Shown here piece after piece: positions 1 through 8,015 of a stretch of DNA of 64,000 nt; positions within the stretch are counted from its first letter, which is position 1, and every line of letters starts with the position of its first letter. Location of the stretch: the NCBI GenBank assembly GCA_002395225.1, contig DGWH01000038.1:27777-91776 (forward strand), read 5' to 3'. Under the pieces are notes generated by a model. The model did not search any database, was not told the DNA's origin, and saw nothing but the letters and a program-made list of their open reading frames with translations. The position numbers and the translations under genes are program-made. The stretch comes from Christensenella sp. UBA4263. Its GTDB lineage: Bacteria; Bacillota; Clostridia; Christensenellales; Aristaeellaceae.

Positions 1-921
1 GCTAAAATGCACTGGTTTGGGTCACTGTATACCGGCAGCAAGGCGGTTCTCCTGAAAGGAAATTCACCGGAATCCATTCTGAGCGCGGTGTCCAATGAGG
101 GATGCACCATTGTCTGGCTTCTGGTGCCATGGGCACAGGATATTCTGGCCGCCCTGGATTCAGGAAAACTCAAGCTGGAAAATTACCGCCTCAGTCAGTG
201 GCGGCTGATGCATATCGGCGCACAGCCGATTCCGCCCAGCCTGGTCCGGCACTGGCTTGAATATTTCCCCCATCACAAGTATGATACCAACTACGGACTC
301 TCCGAGTCCACCGGTCCCGGATGCGTGCATCTTGGCATGGAAAATGTCCATAAGGTGGGTGCCATCGGCATCCCGGGCTTCGGCTGGGAGACGAAGATTG
401 TGGATGAACACGGCGAACTGACTCCTCAGGGTGAGGTGGGGGAACTGTGTGTCAAAGGCCCCGGTGTCATGGTGGAATACTATAAGAATCCGACGGCGAC
501 GGCAGAGGTGCTCAAAGACGGGTGGCTGCATACCGGAGATATGGCGCGCCTGGATGAGGACGGATTTATTTTCCTGGTTGACCGGAAAAAGGATGTCATC
601 ATTTCCGGCGGTGAGAATCTTTATCCGGTTCAGATCGAAAGCTTCCTTGCCGCGAATCCCAAGATCCATGATGTGGCCGTGATCGGCCTGCCGGATAAGC
701 GCCTGGGCGAAATTGCCGCGGCGATTATCCAGGTGAAGGAAGGGATGACGCTGACGCAGGAGGAAGTCGAACGGTTCTGTGTGGATTTGCCGCGGTATAA
801 ACGGCCGCGCAGGATCATTTTCGATAAGGTGATCCGCAACGCCACCGGGAAGATTGACAAGCCGAAACTTCGCGCCATTTACTGTGGCGAGCGTCTGGTC
901 GAAAAACAGAACATGTCCTGA
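1..921 (+). CDS. Acyl-CoA synthetase / AMP-dependent ligase, 3' part
   Basis: The gene is cut by the left edge, and the frame is open from base 1. What remains is the C-terminal ~306 residues of an ANL-superfamily adenylate-forming enzyme, which activates a carboxylic acid with ATP and usually passes it to CoA. Visible family motifs are YGLSEST (substrate and adenine region), the hinge TGDMARLDEDGF, VDRKKDVIISGGENLYP (A8), and the C-terminal NATGKIDK loop carrying the lysine used in adenylation. The substrate cannot be told from this part, although the layout resembles medium- or long-chain acyl-CoA synthetases. A weak hairpin follows the stop codon. Confidence 0.88.
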   Translation, partial: AKMHWFGSLYTGSKAVLLKGNSPESILSAVSNEGCTIVWLLVPWAQDILAALDSGKLKLENYRLSQWRLMHIGAQPIPPSLVRHWLEYFPHHKYDTNYGLSESTGPGCVHLGMENVHKVGAIGIPGFGWETKIVDEHGELTPQGEVGELCVKGPGVMVEYYKNPTATAEVLKDGWLHTGDMARLDEDGFIFLVDRKKDVIISGGENLYPVQIESFLAANPKIHDVAVIGLPDKRLGEIAAAIIQVKEGMTLTQEEVERFCVDLPRYKRPRRIIFDKVIRNATGKIDKPKLRAIYCGERLVEKQNMS

Positions 922-926
922 TTTTC

Positions 927-958
927 ATGCCGTTTTCCTTCCGGGAAACGGCATTTGT
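927..958 (+). terminator. Weak hairpin after the acyl-CoA synthetase
   Basis: ATGCCGTTT and GAAACGGCAT pair around a short loop, just after the stop codon, followed by TTGTG rather than a long T run. It may be a weak terminator. The ribosome site of the next gene lies only a few bases further on, so some read-through is likely. Confidence 0.4.
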
Positions 959-982
959 GCATGATGCAGGAAGGGAAAAGAA

Positions 983-1810
983 ATGCATAAGTCGATTAAG
1001 TCCCGGCTGATCTGGGCGGGAATTGGAACTGCGGTGTTTCTGCTCGTCATCATTTTGCTGAATATGCTGCTGGTGACGGATGCCAACAAGGAAAAATATA
1101 AGGCGTACCTGGATGAAAAACGGGAAGAGGTCAATCTGCTGACGGCGGCCGCCGCCGGGGCGTCCATTGTGATTGCGGCTATTCCGGAGGATGCGACGAC
1201 GCCCATTGCCGAACAGATCGCCAGTGTGGCCTCGTATCTGGTGGTGGTGTCCGTGGTGATTCAGGCGGAGAAGCTGATCGTGGTCTTTGGCTGGGATCTG
1301 GCCGTCAAGATCCTGATTCCCTTTTCACTGCTTTTGTTCCTGCTGTTTGTGGCGCTGGACAAAAAGCGGATTCTCTCCTTCTGCTCAAGGCTGATGGCGG
1401 TGGCCGTGTGCCTCCTGATCATGATTCCGCTTTGCCAGTGGATCGACGACAAAATCAATGAACACTTTCATACCGAGCAGATTCTGAGCGAGGCCGTTGC
1501 GGTGGAGGAGCCGGAGGAAACGACAGAGGCGAAAAAATCATGGCTTGAAAATGCCGGCGCGTTTTTCTCCGGAATCAAGGATTCGCTGGCCGGGATTCCG
1601 GAGAGCGTGAAAAGCACCCTGATCCGTTACCTGGACGGGGTGGTCATGATGATCCTGACCTCCTGTGTGGTGCCGGTTGCGGTCTTTTTCGTCCTGGTCA
1701 TGGTTTTAAAGGGGCTGTTCGGCGCGTTTATCAGCCCGGAGTTTGTACGGATGGAACAACTGCCGGAACGATCAGCCGGATACGGGGCGGGATCCCGACA
1801 GGAGCCCTGA
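983..1810 (+). CDS. Hypothetical multi-pass membrane protein
   Basis: This 275-residue protein is not recognised. Hydrophobic segments lie at about residues 10-31, 80-100, 108-125, 135-151 and 217-245, so it should cross the membrane four or five times. Between the first two is a charged stretch (YLDEKREEV), and between the last two an acidic soluble loop (about 165-210). The C-terminal tail is short and hydrophilic. An AGGAAGGG ribosome site lies before the ATG. The gene sits alone between a ligase end and an SGNH hydrolase, so context gives no function. Confidence 0.7.
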   Translation: MHKSIKSRLIWAGIGTAVFLLVIILLNMLLVTDANKEKYKAYLDEKREEVNLLTAAAAGASIVIAAIPEDATTPIAEQIASVASYLVVVSVVIQAEKLIVVFGWDLAVKILIPFSLLLFLLFVALDKKRILSFCSRLMAVAVCLLIMIPLCQWIDDKINEHFHTEQILSEAVAVEEPEETTEAKKSWLENAGAFFSGIKDSLAGIPESVKSTLIRYLDGVVMMILTSCVVPVAVFFVLVMVLKGLFGAFISPEFVRMEQLPERSAGYGAGSRQEP

Positions 1811-1985
1811 ACGGACCGGCTTTGTACATGTTTTACTTGCATTTCAGGGCAAAGTCATTTACAATCCCGTTTTGCGTGCCATAGACAGCAGAGACGGATG
1901 CAGACCGGTTCAGGGATGAGGGGACGATTCAGGCGTTTGTGCCGGGATGGCCCGGAGATGCACGTTTAGATGAAAGAGGACGGAA

Positions 1986-2558
1986 ATGACGGTATATGGA
2001 TACGGGGACTCCCTCATGTGGGGATGGGACCCCAGAATCGGAGCAGGGGACAACCGGCTGCGGGAGGATGAGATCTGGTTTGAACGGCTCTCATCCGTGT
2101 ACGGGTTTACGGTGATCAACGACAGCCTTCCCGGACGAAAGATTCCGGGCAAACGGCCGCTGAAGCAGTTTCTGAATGCGGTTTCCGGGAAGGACTGGCA
2201 GGTGCTTTTCCTGATGCTGGGGACCAATGATATTCTGGACAACACCAGCCTGCCCTTTACCAAAATCGGCCGGAAATGGGATGTTGCCCTCTCGGCACTG
2301 GTGGACATGTACCCGGAGAGAAAAGACCGGATTGTGCTGGCTACCTGCCCGTATGCGCCGATTTTCGGCCTGACAGATACCCTTGCCCGGCTGCGGCGGG
2401 GGTACAGGGAGGCGGCAGAGCTGGCTGGCGTCCGCTTCTTTGATGCGCTGGATCCGCTGCCGACCCTGTATGATGCCATTCATCTGAGCGAGGAAGGACA
2501 CCGGATGCTGGCGGAGCGGGTGGCATCCTATCTGAGGAATACATTCGGAGATCAATAA
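1986..2558 (+). CDS. SGNH/GDSL-family esterase or lipase
   Basis: This 190-residue protein has the blocks of SGNH hydrolases: GDSLMWG at residues 7-13 with the nucleophilic serine, an asparagine block GTNDILDN near residue 79, and the C-terminal DAIHLSEEGH block with catalytic Asp and His near 163-166. These enzymes hydrolyse esters, for instance acetyl groups on sugars or acyl chains. There is no signal peptide, so it should act in the cytoplasm. The substrate is unknown. The next gene begins 14 bases after the stop, which suggests co-transcription. Confidence 0.85.
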   Translation: MTVYGYGDSLMWGWDPRIGAGDNRLREDEIWFERLSSVYGFTVINDSLPGRKIPGKRPLKQFLNAVSGKDWQVLFLMLGTNDILDNTSLPFTKIGRKWDVALSALVDMYPERKDRIVLATCPYAPIFGLTDTLARLRRGYREAAELAGVRFFDALDPLPTLYDAIHLSEEGHRMLAERVASYLRNTFGDQ

Positions 2559-2572
2559 GGAAGGAAAGCAAA

Positions 2573-3430
2573 ATGAAAATCGCAGTAACGTATGAAAATG
2601 GAAATGTCTTTCAGCACTTCGGCCATACGGAGGCCTTCAAGGTCTATGAGGTGGAAGACGGGAAGGTACTCAGCAGCCAGGTGATCGATTCCGAGGGAAG
2701 CGGACACGGCGCACTGGCCGCGCTGCTGGCGGGGCACAGGGTGGATGTACTCATCTGCGGCGGAATCGGCGGGGGTGCACAGGCGGCGCTGGCCGAAAAC
2801 GGCATTGAACTCTGCGCCGGCGCGGCCGGCAGTGCGGATGAGGCTGTTGAGGCGTATCTGCGCGGGGAACTGGTCAACACCGGGGCGAACTGTGATCATC
2901 ACGTCGAGGAACATGCGTGCGGCGAACACGGCTGCGGAGAAAATGAGTGCGGAAGCGAGGGCGGATGCGCCAATTGTCCGGGCGGCTGCGCATTGACCGG
3001 CCGGAACGTGGGCAAGGTCTGCCGGACCCATTACAGGGGAACGTTTAATGACGGCACCCAGTTTGATTCCTCCTATGACCGGGGCGAACCGCTGGAGTTT
3101 GTGTGCGGCGCCGGCATGATGATCCGCGGATTTGATGCCGCCGTGGCGGACATGGAAGTGGGACAGAAAGTGAGTGTCCACCTGATGCCGGAGGAGGCGT
3201 ACGGGGAATCCGATCCCAATGCTATTTTCACCGCCCAGATTGCCATGGTTCCGGGCTCGGAGAACCTGGCCGTAGGCCAGCAGGTGTATCTGCAGGACAC
3301 CATGGGACGCCCGTTCCCGGCCAGGGTGACGGCAAAGACGCCGCTGACCATTACCTTTGATGCCAATCATGAGATGGCCGGCAAGGAACTGAATTTCGAA
3401 ATCGAACTGGTGGAGGTTCGGGATGCGTAA
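2573..3430 (+). CDS. NifX/NifB-like domain fused to a SlyD-like FKBP isomerase
   Basis: The 285-residue protein joins two families. Residues 1-100 are a dinitrogenase FeMo-cofactor biosynthesis-type domain (HFGHTEAF; VDVLICGGIGGGAQAAL). Residues 150-285 are an FKBP-type peptidyl-prolyl isomerase of the SlyD class (YRGTFNDGTQFDSS; GFDAAVADMEVGQKV; the return strand after the flap, NHEMAGKELNFEIELVEV). They are joined by a Cys/His-rich linker, residues 107-139, with seven cysteines and several histidines, probably a metal-binding segment comparable in character to the SlyD tail. No nitrogenase genes are nearby. A role in metal handling or metallocofactor folding is an inference. The ATG is preceded by AAGGAAAG. 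Confidence 0.82.
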   Translation: MKIAVTYENGNVFQHFGHTEAFKVYEVEDGKVLSSQVIDSEGSGHGALAALLAGHRVDVLICGGIGGGAQAALAENGIELCAGAAGSADEAVEAYLRGELVNTGANCDHHVEEHACGEHGCGENECGSEGGCANCPGGCALTGRNVGKVCRTHYRGTFNDGTQFDSSYDRGEPLEFVCGAGMMIRGFDAAVADMEVGQKVSVHLMPEEAYGESDPNAIFTAQIAMVPGSENLAVGQQVYLQDTMGRPFPARVTAKTPLTITFDANHEMAGKELNFEIELVEVRDA

Positions 3431-3493
3431 ACGGGGCAGAGTCACGGAATGAATAAAAATACATTTTTCATGTATAAATATTCAAAATCGGTC

Positions 3494-3522
3494 TTGACAA
3501 GGCCGCTGAAAAGGAATAAAGT
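3494..3522 (+). promoter_or_regulatory. Probable sigma-A promoter of the amino-acid importer
   Basis: TTGACA at 3494-3499 and TAAAGT at 3517-3522 are separated by 17 bases. The implied transcript starts near 3530 and has a leader of about 70 bases before the ribosome site AGGAGG at 3591-3596. Confidence 0.55.
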
Positions 3523-3600
3523 ATGGATACATTTTCCGAAGGGAAGATGAATCTCAACCAATGCTTCGTTTCAGAGGAAACGGAGAATCAGGAGGATAAA

Positions 3601-4395
3601 ATGATGAAGAAAGTTCTCAGTATCATTCTGGCAATGATGATGGTACTTTTCGCAGCAGCAGCATTTGCCGCTCCCGCCACCCTGGCATCTGTGAAGGAAA
3701 AGGGTGAGCTGGTGATTGCCACCAGTCCGGATTTCCCGCCGTTTGAGACCCTCAGCGGAGACGGCAGCGTCACGGGCATCGAAATGGAACTGGCCGCCAA
3801 GATCGCGGAGAAGATGGGCGTCAAGCTGACCGTTGAGCAGGTCAATTTTGATTCTATTCTCCTGGGCGTCATGAACGGTTCCTATGATGTGGGCATTTCC
3901 GGTTTCTCTGTGACCGAGGAGCGGAAAAAGAATGTCCTGTTCACCGATCCTTACTGCATGGCGGCGCAGGCCATCGTCGTGGTTGAGGGCAGCCCCATTG
4001 CCACCAAGGCGGATCTTGAGGGCAAGCTGATTTCGGTCCAGGCCGGAACGACGGGCGAACTGTACTGCCTGCAGAACGGTTATAACGTTGAATCCTATTC
4101 AAGCAATACCGATGCACAGATGGCCGTGCAGAACGGCACCGTGGATGCCTGGGTTATTGATGACCTGACGGCGGCGGAAATGGTGAAAGCCAATAACGAA
4201 AAGGGCGGAAAGAAACTGGTTGTCCTCTCTGAGGCGATGACGGCTGAACCCTATGCTTTTGCGTTCGCCAAGGAAAGCGGCGATCTGGTCGAGGCGATCA
4301 ACGGCTATGTCGACGAGATGGTAGCAGATGGAACGGTTGCGGCGATCTTTGAAAAGTATGATGCTCCGTACACCTCTCCGGATGCGGTCAAGTAA
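3601..4395 (+). CDS. Polar amino-acid ABC transporter substrate-binding protein
   Basis: This 264-residue periplasmic-binding-protein family 3 member has a signal peptide (hydrophobic core about 5-18, then AFAAPA) with an AXA cleavage site. It has no lipobox cysteine. Family blocks include GELVIATSPDFPPFE, GIEMELAAKIAEKMG, SYDVGISGFSVTEERK and TDPYCMAAQAIVV. I placed the start at 3601 because AGGAGG sits 5 bases upstream; an earlier in-frame start at 3523 has no ribosome site. It works with the permease and ATPase that follow. The ligand is a polar or charged amino acid, and the downstream argF-car genes make an arginine-related ligand attractive but unproven. Confidence 0.93.
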   Translation: MMKKVLSIILAMMMVLFAAAAFAAPATLASVKEKGELVIATSPDFPPFETLSGDGSVTGIEMELAAKIAEKMGVKLTVEQVNFDSILLGVMNGSYDVGISGFSVTEERKKNVLFTDPYCMAAQAIVVVEGSPIATKADLEGKLISVQAGTTGELYCLQNGYNVESYSSNTDAQMAVQNGTVDAWVIDDLTAAEMVKANNEKGGKKLVVLSEAMTAEPYAFAFAKESGDLVEAINGYVDEMVADGTVAAIFEKYDAPYTSPDAVK

Positions 4396-4414
4396 AAACA
4401 AATCAGCAGAGCTT

Positions 4415-4456
4415 TATGCAGAAGATGCGACCTGGTCGCATCTTCTGCATATATTT
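4415..4456 (+). terminator. Intercistronic hairpin between binding protein and permease
   Basis: A perfect 17-bp stem (4415-4431 with 4435-4451) and a three-base loop are followed by TATTTTG. Such a structure after a binding-protein gene normally stabilises or partly terminates the message, so that the binding protein is made in excess over the membrane parts. Confidence 0.8.
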
Positions 4457-4473
4457 TGAAAGGAGCGGATGAA

Positions 4474-5160
4474 ATGAGTGCATGGCTTACAACGCTGCAC
4501 CAGACCTTTATCGAAACCGGTTACTGGAAGCAGATGCTGCTCGGTCTCCAGAATACAGTTATTATTACGCTGGGTGCGCTCCTGATCGGCGTGCTGGTCG
4601 GTGCACTTCTGGCGGTCTGCAAATTCTTCTCCGAGGGAAACAAGGCCCTTCGGCCTCTTGAGATTTTCTGTGATCTGTATACTACGGTGATTCGGGGCAT
4701 TCCCATGATGGTGCTGCTCCTGGTTTTCTTTTTCGTCATCTTTTCGGGTACGAGAAACAAACTGGGTGTCTGTATCCTGGCCTTTGGACTGAATTCGGCG
4801 GCCTATGTGGCGGAGATTATCCGAAGCGGCATCAACGCGGTGGACCGCGGACAGATGGAAGCCGGGCGGAGCCTGGGCATGTCCAAAATTCAGGCGATGT
4901 ACAAGGTGGTGTTCCCGCAGGCGATTCGAAACATATTGCCGGCCATCGGCAACGAGCTGATCACGCTGGTCAAGGAAACATCGGTCGCCGGCTATGTGGG
5001 GGTCATGGACCTGACAAAGATGGGCGAGCGCGCCAAGGCGATTACCTTTGATGCGGTCAACCCGCTGCTGGTGGTTGCGGTGACGTACCTGATCATCGTC
5101 ATCGGACTGACCCGTCTGCTGGGTGTGGCAGAGAGGAGGATGAACCGTGATAAGCGTTAA
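4474..5160 (+). CDS. Amino-acid ABC transporter permease (HisM/GlnP type)
   Basis: This 228-residue permease has about five membrane helices. The EAA loop that docks on the ATPase is [16 protein letters not shown] (about residues 129-144), followed by [15 protein letters not shown]. Length and motifs fit the polar amino-acid uptake family, with one permease gene acting as a homodimer. The ATG at 4474 has AGGAGCGG six bases upstream; a TTG at 4456 lacks this. The 3' end overlaps the ATPase gene by 14 bases, so the two are translationally coupled. Confidence 0.93.
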   Translation: MSAWLTTLHQTFIETGYWKQMLLGLQNTVIITLGALLIGVLVGALLAVCKFFSEGNKALRPLEIFCDLYTTVIRGIPMMVLLLVFFFVIFSGTRNKLGVCILAFGLNSAAYVAEIIRSGINAVDRGQMEAGRSLGMSKIQAMYKVVFPQAIRNILPAIGNELITLVKETSVAGYVGVMDLTKMGERAKAITFDAVNPLLVVAVTYLIIVIGLTRLLGVAERRMNRDKR

Positions 5161-5869
5161 AAAGCTGTCAAAGCGATTTGATGATCTGGTGGTCCTTGAT
5201 AATATTGATACGGAAATTGAAAAGGGCGAGGTGATCTGCGTCATCGGCCCCAGCGGCGCGGGAAAGTCTACGTTTCTGCGGTGCCTGAACATGCTGGAAA
5301 CCCCTACTTCGGGCCAGATTATCTTTGAGGGGAACGATCTGACGGATCCGAAAACCAATCTGAATCTGCACCGGCAGCGCATGGGCATGGTGTTCCAGCA
5401 GTTCAACTTGTTTCCGCACATGACGGTGCTGGATAACCTCACCTGTGCCCCCATGATGCTGAAAAAGGAATCGAAGGAAAAGGCGGAGAGCCGGGCGATG
5501 GACCTGCTGAAGCGGATCGGGCTTGCGGATAAGGCCGGTGCCTGGCCGGCACAGCTTTCCGGCGGACAGAAACAGCGGGTGGCCATCGTGCGGGCCCTGT
5601 GCATGGAGCCGGATGTCATGCTCTTTGATGAGCCCACTTCCGCGCTGGATCCGGAGATGGTCGGTGAGGTGCTGGATGTCATGAAACATCTGGCGGAGGC
5701 AGGCATGACCATGGTGGTGGTCACCCATGAAATGGGCTTTGCCCGTGAGGTGGCCAGCCGGGTGCTGTTCCTGGCAGATGGAATCATTGCGGAGGAAGGA
5801 ACGCCGCAGCAGATTTTCAAAGAGCCGAAAACGGAACGGCTCAAGGGGTTCCTGGCAAAAGTACTGTAA
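5147..5869 (+). CDS. glnQ: Amino-acid ABC transporter ATP-binding protein (GlnQ type)
   Basis: This 240-residue ATPase has Walker [10 protein letters not shown] (about 33-41), Q-loop [12 protein letters not shown], signature [11 protein letters not shown], Walker [15 protein letters not shown] and the switch histidine in VVTHEMGF. It starts with GTG at 5147, preceded by GAGAGGAGG, inside the end of the permease gene. It powers the importer encoded upstream. The name glnQ is by family resemblance; the true substrate is not shown by the sequence. Confidence 0.93.
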   Translation: MISVKKLSKRFDDLVVLDNIDTEIEKGEVICVIGPSGAGKSTFLRCLNMLETPTSGQIIFEGNDLTDPKTNLNLHRQRMGMVFQQFNLFPHMTVLDNLTCAPMMLKKESKEKAESRAMDLLKRIGLADKAGAWPAQLSGGQKQRVAIVRALCMEPDVMLFDEPTSALDPEMVGEVLDVMKHLAEAGMTMVVVTHEMGFAREVASRVLFLADGIIAEEGTPQQIFKEPKTERLKGFLAKVL

Positions 5870-5872
5870 GAA

Positions 5873-5916
5873 ACGGACCGATTCGCAGATCTTTCGGAGG
5901 TGGCGGATCGGTCTGT
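5873..5916 (+). terminator. Hairpin between importer operon and argF
   Basis: ACGGACCGATTCGC (5873-5886) pairs, with two G-U pairs, with GCGGATCGGTCTGT (5903-5916). No long T run follows. It may be an attenuator or a processing site separating importer and arginine genes. No ARG box could be recognised with confidence. Confidence 0.4.
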
Positions 5917-5957
5917 TGCGTGAATGGCCAATGGCAATAAACAGATGGAGGGTTAAG

Positions 5958-6956
5958 ATGGCAAGTACACTCAAGGGAAGAAGTTTTCTGACGCTGTTTG
6001 ACTGCACCTCGGCGGAGATTGAGCATCTACTGGAGCTGGCGGCAAATCTGAAACAAATGAAAAAGACTGGTGTCAAGCATCAGTACTGCAAGGGAAAGAA
6101 CATTGCCCTGATTTTTGAAAAGACCAGCACGAGAACCCGCTGTGCATTTGAGGTGGCCGCGGCGGATCTGGGCATGTACAGCACCTATCTGGATCCCAAA
6201 GCCTCCCAGATCGGGAAGAAGGAGTCCATCCGCGACACGGCCCGCGTGCTGGGCAGGATGTACGATGGCATCGAGTACCGGGGTTATGAGCAGGAGATTG
6301 TGGAGGAACTGGCGGCGTATTCCGGCGTGCCGGTATGGAACGGCCTGACCAATGAGTTCCATCCCACGCAGGTCCTGGCGGACCTCCTGACGATGCAGGA
6401 ACACTTTGGCGGGCTGGCCGGAAAGCATCTGGTCTTTTTCGGGGATGCCAGGTACAACATGGCTAATTCCCTGATGGTGGGCTGTGCGAAAATGGGCATC
6501 CACTTCACGGCCTGTGCACCGGAGAAGTATTTCCCCAAGGGAGATCTGGTGGAGCGGAGTCAGAATATTGCCAAACGGACCGGGGCGACGATTACCTTTG
6601 AGACGGATCCGATGAAGGCGGCCCAGGGCGCGGATGTCATTTATACGGATGTCTGGGTGTCCATGGGCGAGGCGGATGAGGTCTGGGAGGAGCGGATTCA
6701 TGATCTTCTTCCTTACCGGGTGACAAAGGAAATCATGGACATCGCCGGACCGGACGCCGTGTTCATGCACTGCCTGCCGGCGTTCCATGATCTGAATACG
6801 GAAATCGGGCGCACGATTCATGAGAAATACGGCCTTGATTGTATGGAGGTCGAGGACCGTGTCTTTGAAAGCAAGGCTTCTCTGGTCTTCCAGGAGGCGG
6901 AAAACCGGATGCATACCATTAAAGCCGTGATGGCGGCAACGCTTGGAGGAAAGTAA
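5958..6956 (+). CDS. argF: Ornithine carbamoyltransferase
   Basis: The 332-residue enzyme makes citrulline from ornithine and carbamoyl phosphate in arginine synthesis. The carbamoyl-phosphate loop STRTR is at residues 57-61. [12 protein letters not shown] and the ornithine-site HCLPAFHD (His271, Cys272) are intact. The ATG at 5958 has GGAGGG a few bases upstream; longer frames to the left overlap the ATPase gene and lack a ribosome site. The stop overlaps the carA start by one base (TAATG). Being next to carA and carB, it receives its substrate from them. The catabolic use (arginine deiminase pathway) is less likely, because no arcA or arcC is present. Confidence 0.96.
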   Translation: MASTLKGRSFLTLFDCTSAEIEHLLELAANLKQMKKTGVKHQYCKGKNIALIFEKTSTRTRCAFEVAAADLGMYSTYLDPKASQIGKKESIRDTARVLGRMYDGIEYRGYEQEIVEELAAYSGVPVWNGLTNEFHPTQVLADLLTMQEHFGGLAGKHLVFFGDARYNMANSLMVGCAKMGIHFTACAPEKYFPKGDLVERSQNIAKRTGATITFETDPMKAAQGADVIYTDVWVSMGEADEVWEERIHDLLPYRVTKEIMDIAGPDAVFMHCLPAFHDLNTEIGRTIHEKYGLDCMEVEDRVFESKASLVFQEAENRMHTIKAVMAATLGGK

Positions 6957-8014
6957 TGGCCTATCTTGTGCTTGGGAACGGTTCTGTTTTTGAGGGAAAG
7001 CGGATTGGATACAAGGGTTCCGATACGGTGGGGGAACTGGTCTTCACCACCGGCATGGTGGGGTATCTGGAAACGCTGACGGACCCCAGTTATGCCGGAC
7101 AGATTGTGGTTCAGACGTTTCCCCTGATCGGCAATTACGGGCTGATTCCCGAGGATTTTGAAGGGAACTGCGCACTGTCCGGCTATGTGGTGCGGGAACT
7201 GTGCGATACACCCTCGAATTTCCGCAGCCGGGGGCCGCTTGAAGAGTGGCTCACGGCGCATCGGATTCCGGGCATTGCCGGGGTGGATACGCGGGAAATC
7301 ACCCGGCAGATCCGGGAGCAGGGGGTCATGAATGCCATGATCTGCGACACGGTTCCCGCGGACCGGTCCGCGATTGAACAGTTTGCCGTCCGGGACGTCC
7401 TGCAAAGGGTGACCTGCCTTGCTCCCAAAGTGTATGAGGCACAGGGGAAAATGCGCCATGCGGTGACCCTCATTGATTACGGGGCCAAACGGAACATCAT
7501 CCGCAGCCTGCAGCAGCGGGGCTGTCAGGTGACCGTGGTTCCCGCCTTTACCAGTGCGGAGGAGATCCTGGCCGGCGATCCGGACGGGGTCATGCTCTCC
7601 AATGGCCCGGGAGATCCGGCGGAAAACACGGGCTGCATCCGTGAAATTTCCAGGCTCATCGGTCAGGTGCCGGTTTTCGGCATCTGCCTGGGGCACCAGA
7701 TGGCGGCCCTGGCCATGGGCGGGAAAACCATGAAGCTCAAGTACGGTCACCGGGGCGGCAATCAGCCGGCCACGGACCTGGAACATGGACGGACCTATAT
7801 GACCAGCCAGAATCACGGCTATGCGGTGGTGGCGGGGAGCCTGGGCGAAAGCGGAATCGAAACCTTTGTCAATGCCAATGACGGCAGCTGCGAGGGAATG
7901 CGCTATCCGGGGAAACGGTGCTTCACGGTGCAGTTCCATCCCGAGGCCCACGGCGGCCCGGAGGATACCTCGTTCCTGTTTGACCGGTTTATCAGCATGA
8001 TGGGAGGAAAGTGA
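6956..8014 (+). CDS. carA: Carbamoyl-phosphate synthase small subunit
   Basis: The 352-residue glutaminase subunit releases ammonia from glutamine and channels it to CarB. The class I glutamine amidotransferase triad is visible: Cys244 in GICLGHQ, His328 and Glu330 in QFHPEAH. The N-terminal CarA domain (LVFTTGMVGYLETLTDPSY) is typical. The gene starts inside the argF stop codon (TAATG) and ends one base before carB, so argF-carA-carB are coupled. Confidence 0.96.
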   Translation: MAYLVLGNGSVFEGKRIGYKGSDTVGELVFTTGMVGYLETLTDPSYAGQIVVQTFPLIGNYGLIPEDFEGNCALSGYVVRELCDTPSNFRSRGPLEEWLTAHRIPGIAGVDTREITRQIREQGVMNAMICDTVPADRSAIEQFAVRDVLQRVTCLAPKVYEAQGKMRHAVTLIDYGAKRNIIRSLQQRGCQVTVVPAFTSAEEILAGDPDGVMLSNGPGDPAENTGCIREISRLIGQVPVFGICLGHQMAALAMGGKTMKLKYGHRGGNQPATDLEHGRTYMTSQNHGYAVVAGSLGESGIETFVNANDGSCEGMRYPGKRCFTVQFHPEAHGGPEDTSFLFDRFISMMGGK

Positions 8015-8015
8015 G

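Noticed and set aside
4414..5937. A 507-codon minus-strand open frame opposite the permease and ATPase genes.
   Set aside because: Ser/Arg-rich translation with no domain, antisense to conserved transporter genes.
5873..5957. A T-box or arginine-responsive leader before argF.
   Set aside because: No T-box sequence (AGGGTGGNACCGCG type) or specifier structure is visible; only a simple hairpin is present.
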